NCBI RefSeq assembly: GCF_001514125.1
Contig: NZ_KQ948553.1
Coordinates: 509,501 to 573,500 of the forward strand
Length of the DNA stretch: 64,000 nucleotides
Reading direction: 5' to 3'
Origin: Streptomyces longwoodensis
GTDB taxonomy: Bacteria > Actinomycetota > Actinomycetes > Streptomycetales > Streptomycetaceae
Shown piece after piece: positions 16,997 to 25,316 of the stretch (position 1 is the stretch's first letter; each line of letters starts with the position of its first letter). The notes beneath the pieces are model-generated. The model saw only the letters and a program-made list of their open reading frames with translations, ran no database searches and was not told the DNA's origin. The position numbers were made by a program, and so were the translations under genes.

Positions 16997-17875
16997 TCAG
17001 AAACGGGTTGGCCCGAGACCTCGTACGACCGTGCGCGCGATCGCCGCTCGCCCGCCGACGCGGATCCGCAGTCCCGTGCGGTCGTGGCGGGTGGTCGCCG
17101 TGACGGTGGACGGGCTGCCGAGGTGATCTCCCATGTCGACGGCGAGGCGGTGCGTGCCGGACCCGGCGGCGTGCGCCGCCAGGCAGGCCGTGCTGTTGGC
17201 GTTGGCGATGTCCTCGGGGACGCCGATCGACGGCGCGAACATCCGGGCCGCCGCTCGGCCGTGCCGGTCCGGGGGCGAGTAGGCGTAGCAGCCGAGCAGG
17301 CCGTGACGGTCACAGGCCGCGCGCAACCGGGCCAGGTCCGGCGTGAGTTCGGCCAGTACGGCGCGCGACCGGAGGGGCAGCAGGAGCCTCGGCCGCCCGT
17401 TCGACGCCACACAGGCCTTGTCGGCGACCGCGCCCGCCGTCAGTCCGAGGCCGGCTGCAACGGCCCTCAACTCGGGCCCAGCCGCGCTCCGCAGGCTCAC
17501 CGGGCCCGGGTCGAACGACGCCGTCAGGCCGTCACCGTCGCGGCTCGCCCGACCGGTGAAGGTGCGGTGGGCCGTACGCAGGACGGCGCGGTGGTCGCGG
17601 TCACCGCCGTCCCGTTCGGCGAGCACGGCGAGGGCGGCGACGGTGCCGTGGCCGCAGGCGGGCAGTTCGGCCCGGGCGGTGAAGAACCGCAATGTGTAGG
17701 CGGGATGGCCGCGCTCGGTCCCGGCCGAGCGGAGGAAGACGGCGTGCGACGTACCCCACTCCGCCGGTATGCGGCGTCGTTCCTCGTCGGTGAACGGCGC
17801 ATCGTCCAGGACGGCGGTCGGGCTGCCGCCCGCGCCGTCCCGCTGACACGCGTCCACGACCACCACTTCGGGCAT
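16997..17875 (-). CDS. PhzF family isomerase-like protein
   Basis: A 292-residue protein of the PhzF/diaminopimelate-epimerase fold, two related halves with the active site between. Seen: PEVVVVDACQRDGAGGSPTAVLDD at the N-terminus, where the usual G-NP-A segment is replaced by GGSPTAV; LRFFTARAELPACGHGTVAAL, the family's CGHAT-like motif; and ARMFAPSIGVPEDIANANSTACLAAH near the C-terminus. The substrate is unknown. The start at 17875 is preceded by GGAGGTCGGCGTC. It is divergent from an HxlR regulator and followed by a DUF1330 gene. Confidence 0.85.
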   Translation of the reverse strand: MPEVVVVDACQRDGAGGSPTAVLDDAPFTDEERRRIPAEWGTSHAVFLRSAGTERGHPAYTLRFFTARAELPACGHGTVAALAVLAERDGGDRDHRAVLRTAHRTFTGRASRDGDGLTASFDPGPVSLRSAAGPELRAVAAGLGLTAGAVADKACVASNGRPRLLLPLRSRAVLAELTPDLARLRAACDRHGLLGCYAYSPPDRHGRAAARMFAPSIGVPEDIANANSTACLAAHAAGSGTHRLAVDMGDHLGSPSTVTATTRHDRTGLRIRVGGRAAIARTVVRGLGPTRF

Positions 17876-17890
17876 GACGCCGACCTCCTT

Positions 17891-17909
17891 CGCTTCGATT
17901 ACCGAAGCG
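17891..17909. promoter_or_regulatory. Palindrome between phzF-like and hxlR genes
   Basis: CGCTTCG-ATTAC-CGAAGCG is a perfect 7-bp inverted repeat in the 95-bp divergent region. A half-site, CCGAAGCGG, recurs about 30 bp further on. It is probably the site of the HxlR regulator. Confidence 0.6.
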
Positions 17910-17970
17910 GTCGTCGATGCTAGCGTGTCGGAATCCGAAGCGGCAACTCTGGAGAGCGGGACGTCTCGAC

Positions 17971-18390
17971 ATGGCAACACCCCGACCTGGCAGCCCCGTT
18001 CGCGGCTCCACCACCGGCCGGCCACTCATGGCCGCACTCGATCTGTTCGGGCGGCGCTGGAGCCTGCGCATCCTGTGGGAGCTGCGCGCGGGACCGCTGG
18101 GCTTCCGCCCCCTGCAGAAGCGGTGCGACGACATGTCCTCCAGCGTGATGCGGCAACGCCTGACCGAACTGCTGGACGCCCGGGTGATCCACCAACTGCC
18201 CGACAGCCGCTACGAGCTCACCCCGTTGGGGCAGGAGGCGCGCCACGCCCTGAACCCCCTCGCCCGCTGGGCGGAGCACTGGGCGGCCACGATCGACCCG
18301 CACCTGGCGGACCGCACCGACGACCGGTCCGCCGGGGGTGCCCCGCATGCGGACACCGTGGGCGAGGGGTCGCCGGAAGGGAAACCATGA
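17971..18390 (+). CDS. HxlR-family winged-helix regulator
   Basis: A 139-residue regulator. The core MAALDLFGRRWSLRILWELRAGPLGFRPLQKRCDDMSS and VMRQRLTELLDARVIHQLPDSRYELTPLGQEA is a standard HxlR winged helix (about residues 18-105), without the single N-terminal cysteine typical of redox-sensing members. It is divergent from the phzF/DUF1330 operon and probably controls it. The ATG at 17971 begins just before the conserved region; an upstream in-frame ATG would lie inside the operator region. Confidence 0.87.
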   Translation: MATPRPGSPVRGSTTGRPLMAALDLFGRRWSLRILWELRAGPLGFRPLQKRCDDMSSSVMRQRLTELLDARVIHQLPDSRYELTPLGQEARHALNPLARWAEHWAATIDPHLADRTDDRSAGGAPHADTVGEGSPEGKP

Positions 18391-18393
18391 GGC

Positions 18394-19293
18394 ATGCGCG
18401 CCGATGACTCACGCCCCGCCGCCCCGGACGACTGGCACCTCGTGGACGACGTCGGGGAGTTCCTCCGGCGGGCCGGCGGGTTCCTGCGGGGGCGGCCCTG
18501 GATGCACGTCATGCAGTCGACGTGGGCCGAGCGGGTGCGGGTGCGCGGGGCGGGGGCGTTCGGGCCCGGGGCTCCCGCCTTCGGCCTGCTGGTGCAGGGC
18601 GGTGAGGTGCGCGGGACCTGCTACCTGCTCCCGCCCGGCACGCTGGGCCTCTCCCCGCTCGCGCCCCCGCAGGCCGACGCCCTCGCCGCCCGGCTGGCCG
18701 CCCTCGGGCACGCGCCGCGCTCCGTCAGCGCGGACCAGGACACGGCCACCGCGTTCGCCGGGGCCTGGCAGCGGCACACGGGGGCGACGGCGCGACCGCG
18801 GGACGTACGGGTCCGTCTCTACCGCCTCGGCACGCTGACCCCACCGGAGCCGATGCCGGCGGGCCGCAGCCGCGTGCTCGGCGAGCAGGACCTGGAGGAA
18901 GTCATCCACTGGTGCGGCGCGTTCGCCCGGGCGCTCGGCGAGGCCGCCCCGGCCGACGCCGCGTCCTGGCCCCGCACCCGCTTCGCCGACAAGCGCTACA
19001 CCCTGTGGGAGACCCCGGACGGCACCCCCGTCTCCGTCGCCGGCATGAACCCCCTGATCGGCGGCCAGATCCAGGTGGACATCGTCTACACCCCGCCCGA
19101 GCTGCGCGGACACGGCTACGCGGCCGCCGTGACGACCGAGGTGACCCGGGCCGCCCTCACCCAGGGCGTCCGGGACGTCGTCCTCTTCGCCGACCGCTCC
19201 AACCCCACGAGCAACGCCCTGTACCAGCGCCTGGGGTACCGCGCGGCGGCGGACTGGGGGGCGTACGACTTCACGTACACGGGGCGGGCGTAG
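18394..19293 (+). CDS. GNAT-family N-acetyltransferase
   Basis: A 299-residue protein with a divergent N-terminal half and a C-terminal GNAT domain. The acetyl-CoA loop is IVYTPPELRGHGYAAAVTTEV (the R/Q-x-x-G-x-G/A motif as RGHGYA), and NALYQRLGYRAAADW is the C-terminal motif B. The length fits proteins with two GNAT-like halves, only one of which keeps the cofactor loop. The acceptor is unknown. It begins 3 nt after the hxlR stop codon and may be co-transcribed with it. Confidence 0.83.
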   Translation: MRADDSRPAAPDDWHLVDDVGEFLRRAGGFLRGRPWMHVMQSTWAERVRVRGAGAFGPGAPAFGLLVQGGEVRGTCYLLPPGTLGLSPLAPPQADALAARLAALGHAPRSVSADQDTATAFAGAWQRHTGATARPRDVRVRLYRLGTLTPPEPMPAGRSRVLGEQDLEEVIHWCGAFARALGEAAPADAASWPRTRFADKRYTLWETPDGTPVSVAGMNPLIGGQIQVDIVYTPPELRGHGYAAAVTTEVTRAALTQGVRDVVLFADRSNPTSNALYQRLGYRAAADWGAYDFTYTGRA

Positions 19294-19358
19294 CGGACAC
19301 CGTCGTAGTCGCCCTGGCTGGGGCTGCAGCCGGGCCGTGGCGGTGGCCGTCGGCGGGT

Positions 19359-19853
19359 TCATCGGCCTCGGCGCAGGCCGGCTCGCGCGAGTCGCTCCCG
19401 CAGGCCCGCCAGGTCGGCCTTCGTCAGGCCGACGCCGGGGTCGACCCGGTGGAGGAGGGCGGGCGCCGGGTGCCGGGCGGCCACCCACGCGCGGTCGGCG
19501 TCGGTGATCTCGTCGTCCAGCCAGACGAAGGGGCGGGCCGCCGCCCGGGCGAGGAGCGCCTCGGTCTTCCAGTGGACCCCGCCCGGCCGGGGCGTCTCGT
19601 CCGTCTCCTCGGGCCAGTCCACCACCGGCAGGGGCGGCAGGCCGAGCCACGGTGCCACCACGCTGTTCGCGTCCTCGCCCCAAGTGGTGGCCCACGTCAA
19701 CGTGCAGCCGAGCGACAGCAGGCAGGGCCCGAGGGCCGGATCGAGCCGGGCGAGCAGCGGGTGGGCGGGAGGCGTGGGGCCGGTGTACGTGGCGCACGGC
19801 GTCCGTCCGCCGAACGGGATCAGCGTGCCGTCGATGTCCAGGAAGAGCAGCAT
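19359..19853 (-). CDS. HAD-superfamily hydrolase-like protein
   Basis: A 164-residue protein. It opens with MLLFLDIDGTLIPFGG, the DxD motif I of HAD phosphatases, has TWATTWGEDANSVVAPWLGLPPL (motif II-like T and W-rich stretch) and FVWLDDEITDADRAW as the acidic motif IV. It resembles the short HAD proteins without a large cap domain that are found in actinobacteria. The substrate is unknown. It is convergent with the GNAT gene to its left. Confidence 0.8.
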   Translation of the reverse strand: MLLFLDIDGTLIPFGGRTPCATYTGPTPPAHPLLARLDPALGPCLLSLGCTLTWATTWGEDANSVVAPWLGLPPLPVVDWPEETDETPRPGGVHWKTEALLARAAARPFVWLDDEITDADRAWVAARHPAPALLHRVDPGVGLTKADLAGLRERLARAGLRRGR

Positions 19854-19938
19854 CCGATCCAGGATCAGTCCCGGAAGCCCTCCTTGGCCAGGAGTTCGTC
19901 GATGCGGGTGCGGTGGGCCGACCGTCGGCGGGCGCCTC

Positions 19939-22146
19939 TCAAGTCGGCGACGCCTCCGCCTCCTCCCACGGCAGCTCCCTCGTGTGCACCACGTCCAGCC
20001 GTGACACCGCGCGCGTGAGGACCACGTACAGCCGGTGCAGGCCCCGGGGGCGGGTCTCCGCGATCGCCGCCGGTTCCACGGCGACGACGTGGTCGTACTC
20101 CAGGCCCTTCACCAGGCTCGCCGGGACCACCGTCACCCGGGCCGTCGTGGCCTCCGGGCCCGTCGTCGCGATGCCGGCCGCCGTGAGGGCGCGGCGGACC
20201 TCGTCCGTGTGGGCGTCCGCCGACACCACACCGACCGAGCCCTCGCGGTCGAGGGCGTCGCGCACGGCGTCGGTGACCGCGGTGAGCAGGTCGCCGTCCG
20301 CGCGACGCAGGCGCAGTTCGCCGTCCGTGCGCAGCGACCGCGCGGGCGGTACGTCCACGTCCAGCTGCGGGAGCAGCCGGTTGGCGAGGTCGGCCACCGC
20401 GCCCGGCACGCGGAAGCCCGTGGTGAGGGGGACGACCGGCGCCCCGGGCCGCCCGAGGTGGGCCATCTGCACCGGCCAGGACCGCGCGGCCCACGGGGTC
20501 GTGCCCTGGGCCAGGTCACCGAGGACCGTGAGGGAGCCGAAGCGGACGCGGCGGGCGATGGCCCGGCACTCCATCGGGGAGAGGTCCTGCGCCTCGTCGA
20601 CCACGACGTGGCCGTACCCCTCGGGGTGGTCGATCAGGCCGGCGACCTCGTCGAGCAGCACCTGGTCGGCGGCCGACCAGCGCGCGGACTTCCAGGAGCG
20701 CGGGGGACGCGGCGGGCGCAGCGCCCGTTGCTCGGCCGGGTCGAGCAGGCCGTCGGCCGCCCGGGCCAACGCCTCGGCGTCGGCGAGGAGTTCGGCGACG
20801 ACCTCCTCGGGCCGCACCTTCGGCCAGACGGCCTCCACGCAGGCGCTCACCACCCGTGCCCGCTCGACGCGCCGCACCCAGGAGGCGGGGCGCGGGCCGG
20901 CCCGGCGCTCGGCCTGGTCCTGGATCCGCCGCACGATCCGGGCCCGCACCCGCTCCCGCCCGATCGCGTACGGCGGCTCCTCGGCGCGCACCCCCGCGAC
21001 GACCGCGGCGAGCTCATCGCGCGTGACGCGCCACCGGCAGGAGTCCTCGGCGATGACGACGCCGGTCGCGCGGTCGGCGCTCACGCGCGCGTAGAGCGCC
21101 CGGCGCAGCACCTCCGCCATCCGGGCGTCGTGCTTGACGCCCGCGGCGAGGTCGCTGTCGGTGCCGGTCACCGGGTGGCGGGCGATCTCGTCGTGCAGGG
21201 TCGACTGCCGTACGCCCGTCTCGCCGAGGGAGGGCAGCACCTCGGCGATGTACGAGAGGAAGGCCCGGTGCGGGCCGAGGACGAGCAGGCCGCCGCGGTG
21301 GATGCGCTGGGGGTGGGTGTAGAGGAGGTAGGCGGCGCGGTGCAGGCCGACGGCGGTCTTGCCGGTGCCGGGGGCGCCCTGGACGCACACGGTGTCACCG
21401 AGGCCGCCGCGCACGAGGTCGTCCTGCTCGGGCTGGATGGTCGCGGCGATGTCCCGCATCGGGCCGACGCGGGGGCGCTCGATCTCCTGGGCGAGCAGGG
21501 CGCTCGGGGCGGAGGCCGGCCCAGGGGGCGCCCCCTCCCCCGCGCGGGCGCCCAGGTGCTCGTCCTCGAACCCGGTGAGGTCGGCGGAGTCACCCCGGCT
21601 GCCCGGCGCCCAGCCGAAGCGGCGGCGGACGACCACGCCCTGGGGGTCGCCGGCGCTCGCCTGGTAGAAGGCGCGGGAGACGGGAGCGCGCCAGTCGACC
21701 ACGAGCGGCGGGGCGGCCGGGTGCTCCCCGATGCGCAGGCGGCCGATGTGCAGCCCGCCGAGACCGGCTCCCGGGCCGTCGTCGCCGAAGTCGAGCCGGC
21801 CGAAGAACAGCGGGCCCTCGGGCAGTTCGCGCAGCGCCTTGGCGTGACTGCGCAGCCGGTACCCGAGGACCTCGGCGTCGGCCCCGGAGGCGGAGACGTC
21901 CTCACCGATGACGACCTGTTCCTCGGCGCCGTCGACCATGGCGGCGAGGGCGGTGCGGCAGCGGTCGTGGTGGGCGCGCTCGCGGTGGAGTTCGGGGCGG
22001 AGGCCGGGGTACGGGTGGTCGGGGTGCGGGTGATCGGGGTGCGGGTGATCGGGGTGCGGGTGGTCGGGGTGCGGGGCGTGATCGACGTGCCGGGTGGCCT
22101 CAGGAGGGGTGTCGTGGGCGGCGGCGGGAGCGGCGGAGTCGGTCAT
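19939..22146 (-). CDS. HelD-like superfamily 1 helicase (UvrD/Rep fold)
   Basis: A 735-residue ATPase. Seen in order: a disordered N-terminus with His-Pro-Asp repeats; a helical arm; the Walker A motif GAPGTGKTAVGLHR; VVVDEAQDLSPMECRAIARR (Walker B); VPLTTGFRVP (motif IV-like); and VKGLEYDHVVAVEP (motif V). The gene length and the insertions match actinobacterial HelD proteins, which bind RNA polymerase and release it from stalled or drug-bound complexes; some Streptomyces members (HelR) protect against rifamycins. The start at 22146 follows a TACCCT hexamer at 6 nt spacing, so the mRNA is probably leaderless. A palindrome next to the promoter suggests control by the upstream TetR. Confidence 0.85.
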   Translation of the reverse strand: MTDSAAPAAAHDTPPEATRHVDHAPHPDHPHPDHPHPDHPHPDHPYPGLRPELHRERAHHDRCRTALAAMVDGAEEQVVIGEDVSASGADAEVLGYRLRSHAKALRELPEGPLFFGRLDFGDDGPGAGLGGLHIGRLRIGEHPAAPPLVVDWRAPVSRAFYQASAGDPQGVVVRRRFGWAPGSRGDSADLTGFEDEHLGARAGEGAPPGPASAPSALLAQEIERPRVGPMRDIAATIQPEQDDLVRGGLGDTVCVQGAPGTGKTAVGLHRAAYLLYTHPQRIHRGGLLVLGPHRAFLSYIAEVLPSLGETGVRQSTLHDEIARHPVTGTDSDLAAGVKHDARMAEVLRRALYARVSADRATGVVIAEDSCRWRVTRDELAAVVAGVRAEEPPYAIGRERVRARIVRRIQDQAERRAGPRPASWVRRVERARVVSACVEAVWPKVRPEEVVAELLADAEALARAADGLLDPAEQRALRPPRPPRSWKSARWSAADQVLLDEVAGLIDHPEGYGHVVVDEAQDLSPMECRAIARRVRFGSLTVLGDLAQGTTPWAARSWPVQMAHLGRPGAPVVPLTTGFRVPGAVADLANRLLPQLDVDVPPARSLRTDGELRLRRADGDLLTAVTDAVRDALDREGSVGVVSADAHTDEVRRALTAAGIATTGPEATTARVTVVPASLVKGLEYDHVVAVEPAAIAETRPRGLHRLYVVLTRAVSRLDVVHTRELPWEEAEASPT
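22013..22072. repeat. Four tandem 15-bp repeats inside the helicase gene
   Basis: Units of GGGTG(A/G)TCGGGGTGC at 22013-22027, 22028-22042, 22043-22057 and 22058-22072 encode repeated His-Pro-Asp-His-Pro near the protein N-terminus. Confidence 0.9.
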
Positions 22147-22152
22147 GCGTCG

Positions 22153-22181
22153 AGGGTACGGCATCGTCGTTACCGAGTAAC
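22153..22181 (-). promoter_or_regulatory. Promoter and operator of the HelD-like gene
   Basis: The -10-like TACCCT (complement of 22153-22158) lies 6 nt before the start. The perfect palindrome GTTAC-CGA-GTAAC (22169-22181) covers the expected -35 region, and a second TTACCGAG copy follows at about 22187. This is the form of a TetR operator. Confidence 0.65.
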
Positions 22182-22227
22182 ATTTTTTACCGAGCCTCGC
22201 TGCTCGGGCCCCTGCGGTGCTGCGCCC

Positions 22228-22860
22228 TCACGCGCCGGCGAACCGCCGCAGCCCCTCCTCCAGCAGCCCGAAGGCCCGCTCCGCCGCCGCCACCGCCTCC
22301 GGCCGTACGGCGTCCACCGGCTCGCCCGCCGCGACGCGCCGGAAGTTCTCCTCCGCGAGGATCCGCTGCGCCGCGACGACCTGCCCGGCGGCGAGCCGGG
22401 ACTCCAGGTCGCCGCCGAGGGCCTCGGCCAGGGCGGCCTCCGAGCGTTCGAGGTGGCGGTACATGCGGGCGACCAGGGACGGGGTGCCGTAGACGAGGGA
22501 GTGGAAGGCCACGACCTGCGGGTGGTCGTTGAGGCCGGTGACGGGGTCGCCGGCGGCGAGCCGTTCGAGGAAGTGGCGGCGCAGGGCGTGCAGGGGCGGC
22601 ACGTCCGGCGCGGCCTCGACGACCCGCGCCGCCTCCCGCTCGTGATCGGCGATCCGGTGCAGGACGAGGTCCTCCTTGGCCGGGAAGTACCGGAACAGCG
22701 TCGGCTTGGAGATCTCCGCCGCGGCGGCCACCTCGGCGACGGACACGGCGTCGAAACCGCGCTCCAGGAAGAGCCGGATGGCCGTCTCCGACACGGACTC
22801 GTACATCCGCTGCTTCTTGCGCTCCCGCAGGCCCGGGGGGCGCGTTCCGTGATCGGTCAC
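22228..22860 (-). CDS. TetR-family transcriptional regulator
   Basis: A 210-residue repressor. The N-terminal HTH reads MYESVSETAIRLFLERGFDAVSVAEVAAAAEISKPTLFRYFPAKEDLVL (about residues 19-68), with the family's typical TLFRYFPAKEDL recognition-helix end. The C-terminal domain is all-helical and matches TetR_C proteins often called AcrR-like. TAGGCT sits 7 nt before its GTG start, so it may also be leaderless. It lies 82 bp upstream of the helicase gene on the same strand, with a palindromic site in between. Confidence 0.88.
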   Translation of the reverse strand: MTDHGTRPPGLRERKKQRMYESVSETAIRLFLERGFDAVSVAEVAAAAEISKPTLFRYFPAKEDLVLHRIADHEREAARVVEAAPDVPPLHALRRHFLERLAAGDPVTGLNDHPQVVAFHSLVYGTPSLVARMYRHLERSEAALAEALGGDLESRLAAGQVVAAQRILAEENFRRVAAGEPVDAVRPEAVAAAERAFGLLEEGLRRFAGA

Positions 22861-22898
22861 GGGGGTGAGCCTACGCAGCGGGACGTGCCGGAGCGCTC

Positions 22899-25100
22899 CT
22901 AGGTGAGGGCACGCAGAAGGTAGGGGTTGGCCGGGGCCGGCAGGGGTCGGCCGAGCGCGGCGGTGGCGGCGGTTAGCGTCCCGGCGTAGGAGTCGACGGC
23001 CCGGCGCACGTTGGGCGCGTCCAGGCCCGCGCCGGTGACCAGGCGGTCGAGGTCGAGGTACGCGGAGCGGATCAGCTCCAGCCAGCGGTAGACCCTCCAG
23101 TCCTCCCGCCAGTTCACCGTGTGCTGCGGCGGCATCCGTGCCTCCCAGCGGCGGAAGAGGCGCTCCCTGATCTCCGGCCGGGTGGGGGTCAGGTGCAGGT
23201 GCCGGACCAGGTCGTAGAGCGGGTCACCCACCACCGCCATCTCCCAGTCGATCAGGGTGACGCCCAGCCGGTCGGGGCGGCACACCAGGTTCCACGGGTT
23301 GAGGTCGCCGTGCAGGAGGGTGGGGGTGCGCTCGGTGACCCGGTGCCGGAGCAGGACCTGCCGCAGCACCCTGGGGCCGGGCAGGCCGAGGCCTCGGGCC
23401 AGTTGCCCGGTCTGCGGTGACAGGTGCCGGACCAGCAGCACGAGTTGCTCGGTCAGCCAGGTGTGGAAGCGGCCCTCGCCGGCCGTCGGGTCGAGGTGGC
23501 GGTAGTCGACCTCCGTCAGGGCGCACAACTGGTCGACCAGCCCGTCCGCCTCCCGGGGGCGCAGGCCCCTGACGGGGTGCACGGGCGGCTGGTCGGGGTG
23601 CGTGCCGACGTAGGTGTGCACGGCGAAGTGGTCGTCGCCGTGGCTCGTGCCGAGGGCCAGGGCACGCGGGGCCGACACCGGGATCTTGGATGCCTCGATG
23701 GCCCGGAGCACCGCGTGCTCGCTCAGGTAACTGCGCTCCCGGCGGGGTGCCCCGGGCAGCCGGCGGCGTACCACCACCGGGGGACGGCCGTTCGACGGCT
23801 GGACCACCACGTTGCGGTGGGCGGAGCCCTCGAACACCCGGTGCGCCGGGGCCACCGCCTCGGCCGCCAGGACCTCCTCGACGTGCTCGCGACGGAACCC
23901 GGGCGTCCCGGGCAGGCGCTCGTCGGGGCGCCACGCCGGGACCCGGTCGCGTCCGGCACCGACGATCCCGGCGGGGTCGTGACCGCGCGCCGCCAGCCAC
24001 CGCAGCAGCGCCTGCTCGATCTCCCCGGCCGGGGGAAGGACGCGCAGGCGCAGGGGACGCTGCGCGGTGAGCAGGGCCCGGCGCACCTCCACCGTGGCCT
24101 CGTCGAGGCGCCGGCGCGTGGGGGAGGTCTCCAGGGAGCGGGCGGTGCGCATGATGTCCGGGTAGACGGACTGCGCGTGTTCGAAGGCGAGGTAGTGGCG
24201 CAGGTCCCGGTCCAGGCCGTCGACGGCCGCCGGACGCACCTCGCCCATGGCCCGTGCCCATGCCTCGATCACCTCGGGGCGCTGGTGGTCGGGGTAGCGC
24301 ATGCGGACCAAGTGGGTGGCGAGGTCGTGCAGCGGATCGCCGTAGGTGGCCAGTTCCCAGTCGAGGCAGACGAGGGGCGGGTCGCCGGCGTAGGAGACGA
24401 TCAGGTTGTCGCGGTGGAGATCGCCGTGCAGCAGGCCGTACGGCCGCCGGGTCAGGGCGGGGAGGTTCTCGGCGAACGACAGCAGGGCGCCCGCGGGGAT
24501 GCCGAGGTCGGCGAACAGCCCGCCGAAGTCGGCCTCGTTGGCCCGGCGGACCTGCCGGTCCGCCAGTCCGGCCAGGGTCCTCAGGAAGCCCCTGCTGTCG
24601 GTGTGGTCGGCGGGCCAGTCGTCGGGCAGGGGCGGCAGGGTCTCCGGCGGCACCAGGGCCGTCCCGGCCAGCAGTCCGGCGAGTTCCTGCACCAGCAGGG
24701 AGTCGACGGGCTTGTCGCCGGGGCAGAGCGCGGACAGCGGCGCGCCCTCCACGTAGCTGTGGACGGCGAAGCCGGGCTGTTCGGCGAGGCATTCGGGGGT
24801 GTGCGGCAGGGCCGCGTGCACGGCGCGCAGGACGGCGGCCTCGTCGTGCCACGTCCTGATGACCACGGAGGGCGCGTCGCTGCGGGGGACGCGCACCGTC
24901 ACGGGCGTGCCGGGCGGGCGGCGCAGCAGCGGGGCCACCGCCGGGGTGACCGGGAGGACGTAGTTGCGGTTGTGGTGGCCGCTGGCCGCCCGTCCCGTCG
25001 ACGCGGCGGTGTCGGCGAACCCGCACAGGAGCACGGACGCCGTCCCGTCGTCGGCGGGTCGCTCCCCGAGGAGAGAGAGGGGAACTGAGGGGTCGACCAC
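22899..25100 (-). CDS. Double phosphotransferase (two APH-fold domains)
   Basis: A 733-residue protein containing two aminoglycoside-phosphotransferase/choline-kinase-like domains in tandem. Domain 1 has the catalytic loop LLHGDLHRDNLIV and the metal motif VCLDWELATYGDPLHDL (about residues 250-290). Domain 2 has LLHGDLNPWNLVC and LIDWEMAVVGDPLYDL (about 605-650). Both keep the Asp and Asn of the Brenner loop and the Asp of the second motif, so both could be active. Substrates are unknown. GTG at 25100 has GGAG at 7 nt spacing; longer upstream starts are possible. A cluster of dev-type regulators lies immediately upstream. Confidence 0.82.
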   Translation of the reverse strand: MVDPSVPLSLLGERPADDGTASVLLCGFADTAASTGRAASGHHNRNYVLPVTPAVAPLLRRPPGTPVTVRVPRSDAPSVVIRTWHDEAAVLRAVHAALPHTPECLAEQPGFAVHSYVEGAPLSALCPGDKPVDSLLVQELAGLLAGTALVPPETLPPLPDDWPADHTDSRGFLRTLAGLADRQVRRANEADFGGLFADLGIPAGALLSFAENLPALTRRPYGLLHGDLHRDNLIVSYAGDPPLVCLDWELATYGDPLHDLATHLVRMRYPDHQRPEVIEAWARAMGEVRPAAVDGLDRDLRHYLAFEHAQSVYPDIMRTARSLETSPTRRRLDEATVEVRRALLTAQRPLRLRVLPPAGEIEQALLRWLAARGHDPAGIVGAGRDRVPAWRPDERLPGTPGFRREHVEEVLAAEAVAPAHRVFEGSAHRNVVVQPSNGRPPVVVRRRLPGAPRRERSYLSEHAVLRAIEASKIPVSAPRALALGTSHGDDHFAVHTYVGTHPDQPPVHPVRGLRPREADGLVDQLCALTEVDYRHLDPTAGEGRFHTWLTEQLVLLVRHLSPQTGQLARGLGLPGPRVLRQVLLRHRVTERTPTLLHGDLNPWNLVCRPDRLGVTLIDWEMAVVGDPLYDLVRHLHLTPTRPEIRERLFRRWEARMPPQHTVNWREDWRVYRWLELIRSAYLDLDRLVTGAGLDAPNVRRAVDSYAGTLTAATAALGRPLPAPANPYLLRALT

Positions 25101-25316
25101 GGGGCCGCTCCGGTACTCGCGCTGGGATCGGATGGTGAGGCACACGTTAGATGCCGTGCAAGGGGCCGCACGACCAGAGCGCCGATCGGGTGGGCACAAC
25201 GGGTGGTCGGCCACTCGTCCGCGCCGGTCGTTCGACAGTGGCGTGTTCGCCATCCATACGTACGGGCGGGTGAGGTTGCTCGCGCGGTTCGCGATGCTAG
25301 CGCAGCCGGGTTGCGG

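Noticed and set aside
22147..22227. Rifamycin-associated element upstream of the HelD-like gene
   Set aside because: The only clear palindrome is GTTACCGAGTAAC, which does not resemble that element as I remember it.
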